DNA of 6,878 nt from Candidatus Vogelbacteria bacterium (GTDB lineage Bacteria; Patescibacteriota; Minisyncoccia; Phycocordibacterales; XYD1-FULL-46-19), in assembly GCA_903825615.1 (NCBI GenBank), contig CAIKBK010000024.1, positions 1 through 6,878 on the forward strand, in the 5' to 3' direction. Positions within the stretch are counted from its first letter, which is position 1. Every line of letters starts with the position of its first letter. A model generated the notes under the pieces. It ran no database searches, was not told the DNA's origin, and worked only from the letters and a program-made list of their open reading frames with translations. This document shows positions 5,759 through 6,878 of the stretch, piece after piece. The translations under genes and the position numbers were made by a program.

Positions 5759-5778
5759 AATTCAAACTGTGCTATTTT
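5750..5778 (+). promoter_or_regulatory. Weak candidate promoter of the rel gene
   Basis: TATTTT (5773-5778, four of six to the -10 consensus) carries an extended -10 TGC (5770-5772) and ends seven bases before the rel ATG. ATGAAA (5750-5755, four of six) lies 17 bp upstream, overlapping the last codons of topA. Rel could instead be transcribed together with topA, because only 27 bp separate the two genes. Confidence 0.25.
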
Positions 5779-5785
5779 AAGGGCA

Positions 5786-6878
5786 ATGAACCCCAAGGAA
5801 ATTATTGCTCTAATGAATGACCCTAGTCGAGAAGACAAAGATCTTGTCGAGCGGGCTTTTGCCTTTGCCGAGCGCGCCCATAGTGGCCAATTGCGAGCCT
5901 CAGGCGAACCCTATATAATTCACCCTTACAATACCGCCCTAATTCTAGCCGAGTTCAAATCTGACGCCGAGACAATTGCTGGTGGCCTCCTTCATGATAC
6001 CGTTGAGGACACCCAGGTAAGCTTGGCTGATATCGAGAAAGAATTTGGCAAGGAAATCGCCTTTATGGTGGATGGTGTGACCAAATTGGGAACGCTTAAG
6101 TACCGTGGGGCCAAACGTCACACTGAAAGTCTGCGCCGTCTCTTTGTCGCTATGGCTGAGGACATTCGCATTATTATGATTCGTCTGGCTGACCGTTTGC
6201 ATAATGTTAGAACCCTTGAACATCTCCCGCCTGAAAAACAAAAACGTATCGCCTTGGAGACTCTCGAAATTTATGCTCCCTTAGCCAACCGTCTTGGTGT
6301 CTGGCGTTTAAAAGGGATGCTTGAGGATGCCAGTTTCCCTTATGCTTATCCAATTGAATATAAGAAGGTTGTCGCTCTGAGAAAAACTAAAGGGAAAGAG
6401 ACCATTAAGCGTTTAGAAAAAATCTATCGCTCTCTACAAAAAGAACTCTCGGCTCGCGGGCTCAAGGATTTTGTCATTGATTATCGAATTAAATATCTCT
6501 ACAGTCTCTATACCAAACTCTTAAGCAAGAGTATGAATATTGATGAGATCTATGATATCTCCGCTTTGCGGGTAATTGTAAAAACGGTGGACGAATGCTA
6601 TCAAGCTCTTGGAATAATTCACAGTCTCTGGCGCCCAATCCCCGGCCGACTTAAGGATTATATTGCTAACCCTAAGCCTAACGGTTATCAAAGTATTCAT
6701 ACCTCAATTTTTACCGGCGATGGCAATGCTTTGGAAATTCAGATTCGTACCGGGCAAATGCAACACGAAGCCGAGTACGGCATTGCTTCACATGTTGCCT
6801 ATGATGAACTTGGAAAAAAATATAAAAGAATCGGCCTCTCGGGAGAAAAGATCACCAAGGATATGTGTTGGATTGAGG
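5786..6878 (+). CDS. rel: Bifunctional (p)ppGpp synthetase/hydrolase, RelA/SpoT family; 3' end cut by the window
   Basis: The frame begins at ATG 5786 (MNPKEIIALMNDPSRED) and stays open to the window end, 364 complete codons, so the C-terminal regulatory part (TGS, helical and ACT domains in long Rel proteins) is not visible. The HD hydrolase domain (about 20-180) keeps its metal-site residues: RASGEPYIIHP with H46, HDTVEDT with H70 and D71, and RLADRLHNVRTL with D136. The synthetase domain (about 225-350) has RIKYLYS (R234, K236), YDISALRV (D257), RLKDYI (288-293), KPNGYQSIHT and EIQIRT (E317 probable catalytic Glu), and AEYGIASH. The RxKD form of the motif at 288-291 is the one linked to bifunctional Rel/SpoT enzymes, as opposed to the ExDD of synthetase-only RelA. 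Both activities therefore look intact: making and breaking the starvation alarmone. An AAGGG (5779-5783) lies too close to the ATG to be a good ribosome binding site. M10 is an alternative start. Confidence 0.95.
   Translation, partial: MNPKEIIALMNDPSREDKDLVERAFAFAERAHSGQLRASGEPYIIHPYNTALILAEFKSDAETIAGGLLHDTVEDTQVSLADIEKEFGKEIAFMVDGVTKLGTLKYRGAKRHTESLRRLFVAMAEDIRIIMIRLADRLHNVRTLEHLPPEKQKRIALETLEIYAPLANRLGVWRLKGMLEDASFPYAYPIEYKKVVALRKTKGKETIKRLEKIYRSLQKELSARGLKDFVIDYRIKYLYSLYTKLLSKSMNIDEIYDISALRVIVKTVDECYQALGIIHSLWRPIPGRLKDYIANPKPNGYQSIHTSIFTGDGNALEIQIRTGQMQHEAEYGIASHVAYDELGKKYKRIGLSGEKITKDMCWIE

Noticed and set aside
697..5790. CRISPR array, insertion sequence, transfer RNA or phage genes
   Set aside because: No spaced repeats, transposase motifs, cloverleaf or phage-type genes were seen; the region is contiguous housekeeping genes.
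5945..6241. Minus-strand open frame of 98 codons
   Set aside because: It is antisense to the HD domain of rel, which has all of its metal-site motifs in the plus frame.

Overview
The window reads as a compact, moderately AT-rich bacterial chromosome segment made almost entirely of housekeeping genes. Several traits suggest a member of the Candidate Phyla Radiation (Patescibacteria, perhaps Parcubacteria). Intergenic spaces are short, start codons lack clear Shine-Dalgarno sequences, the FtsQ-like protein is divergent, the DprA is short, and a small GC-rich palindromic element encoding LPAGRQG sits inside a conserved gene. This placement is an inference from sequence character; no 16S or ribosomal protein gene is present to fix it.

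Layout. The left edge (1-86, minus) holds the first 28 codons of an unrecognised protein that runs off the window, with a perfect TATAAT box six bases before its ATG. Positions about 130-363 (minus) hold no convincing protein gene. They look like a stable non-coding RNA of about 230 nt with its own promoter (TTGACT-17-TTGAAT), several hairpins and a strong intrinsic terminator. I could not assign it to a known RNA family. Next come two minus-strand genes, serS (seryl-tRNA synthetase) and an ftsQ-like division gene, joined by a one-base TAATG overlap and read leftward toward the RNA gene.

A 64-bp divergent spacer separates serS from the plus-strand cluster: dprA (DNA-uptake/recombination mediator), topA (DNA topoisomerase I) and, 27 bp later, a rel/spoT gene for (p)ppGpp metabolism that is cut by the right edge. 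The dprA-topA adjacency is a common bacterial arrangement. topA has its own putative promoter region with duplicated TGACAAA boxes, a triple CGAAT repeat and a possible 9-codon leader ORF whose stop overlaps the topA start.

How the genes relate: SerRS charges tRNA-Ser for translation. The FtsQ-like protein would link the divisome to the envelope. DprA handles incoming single-stranded DNA, and TopA relaxes negative supercoils. Rel senses starvation and tunes growth. The most interesting items are the unidentified structured RNA, the in-frame palindromic insertion in the third zinc ribbon of TopA, and the recurring -10-like hexamers 6-7 bases before start codons, which hint at leaderless transcription.
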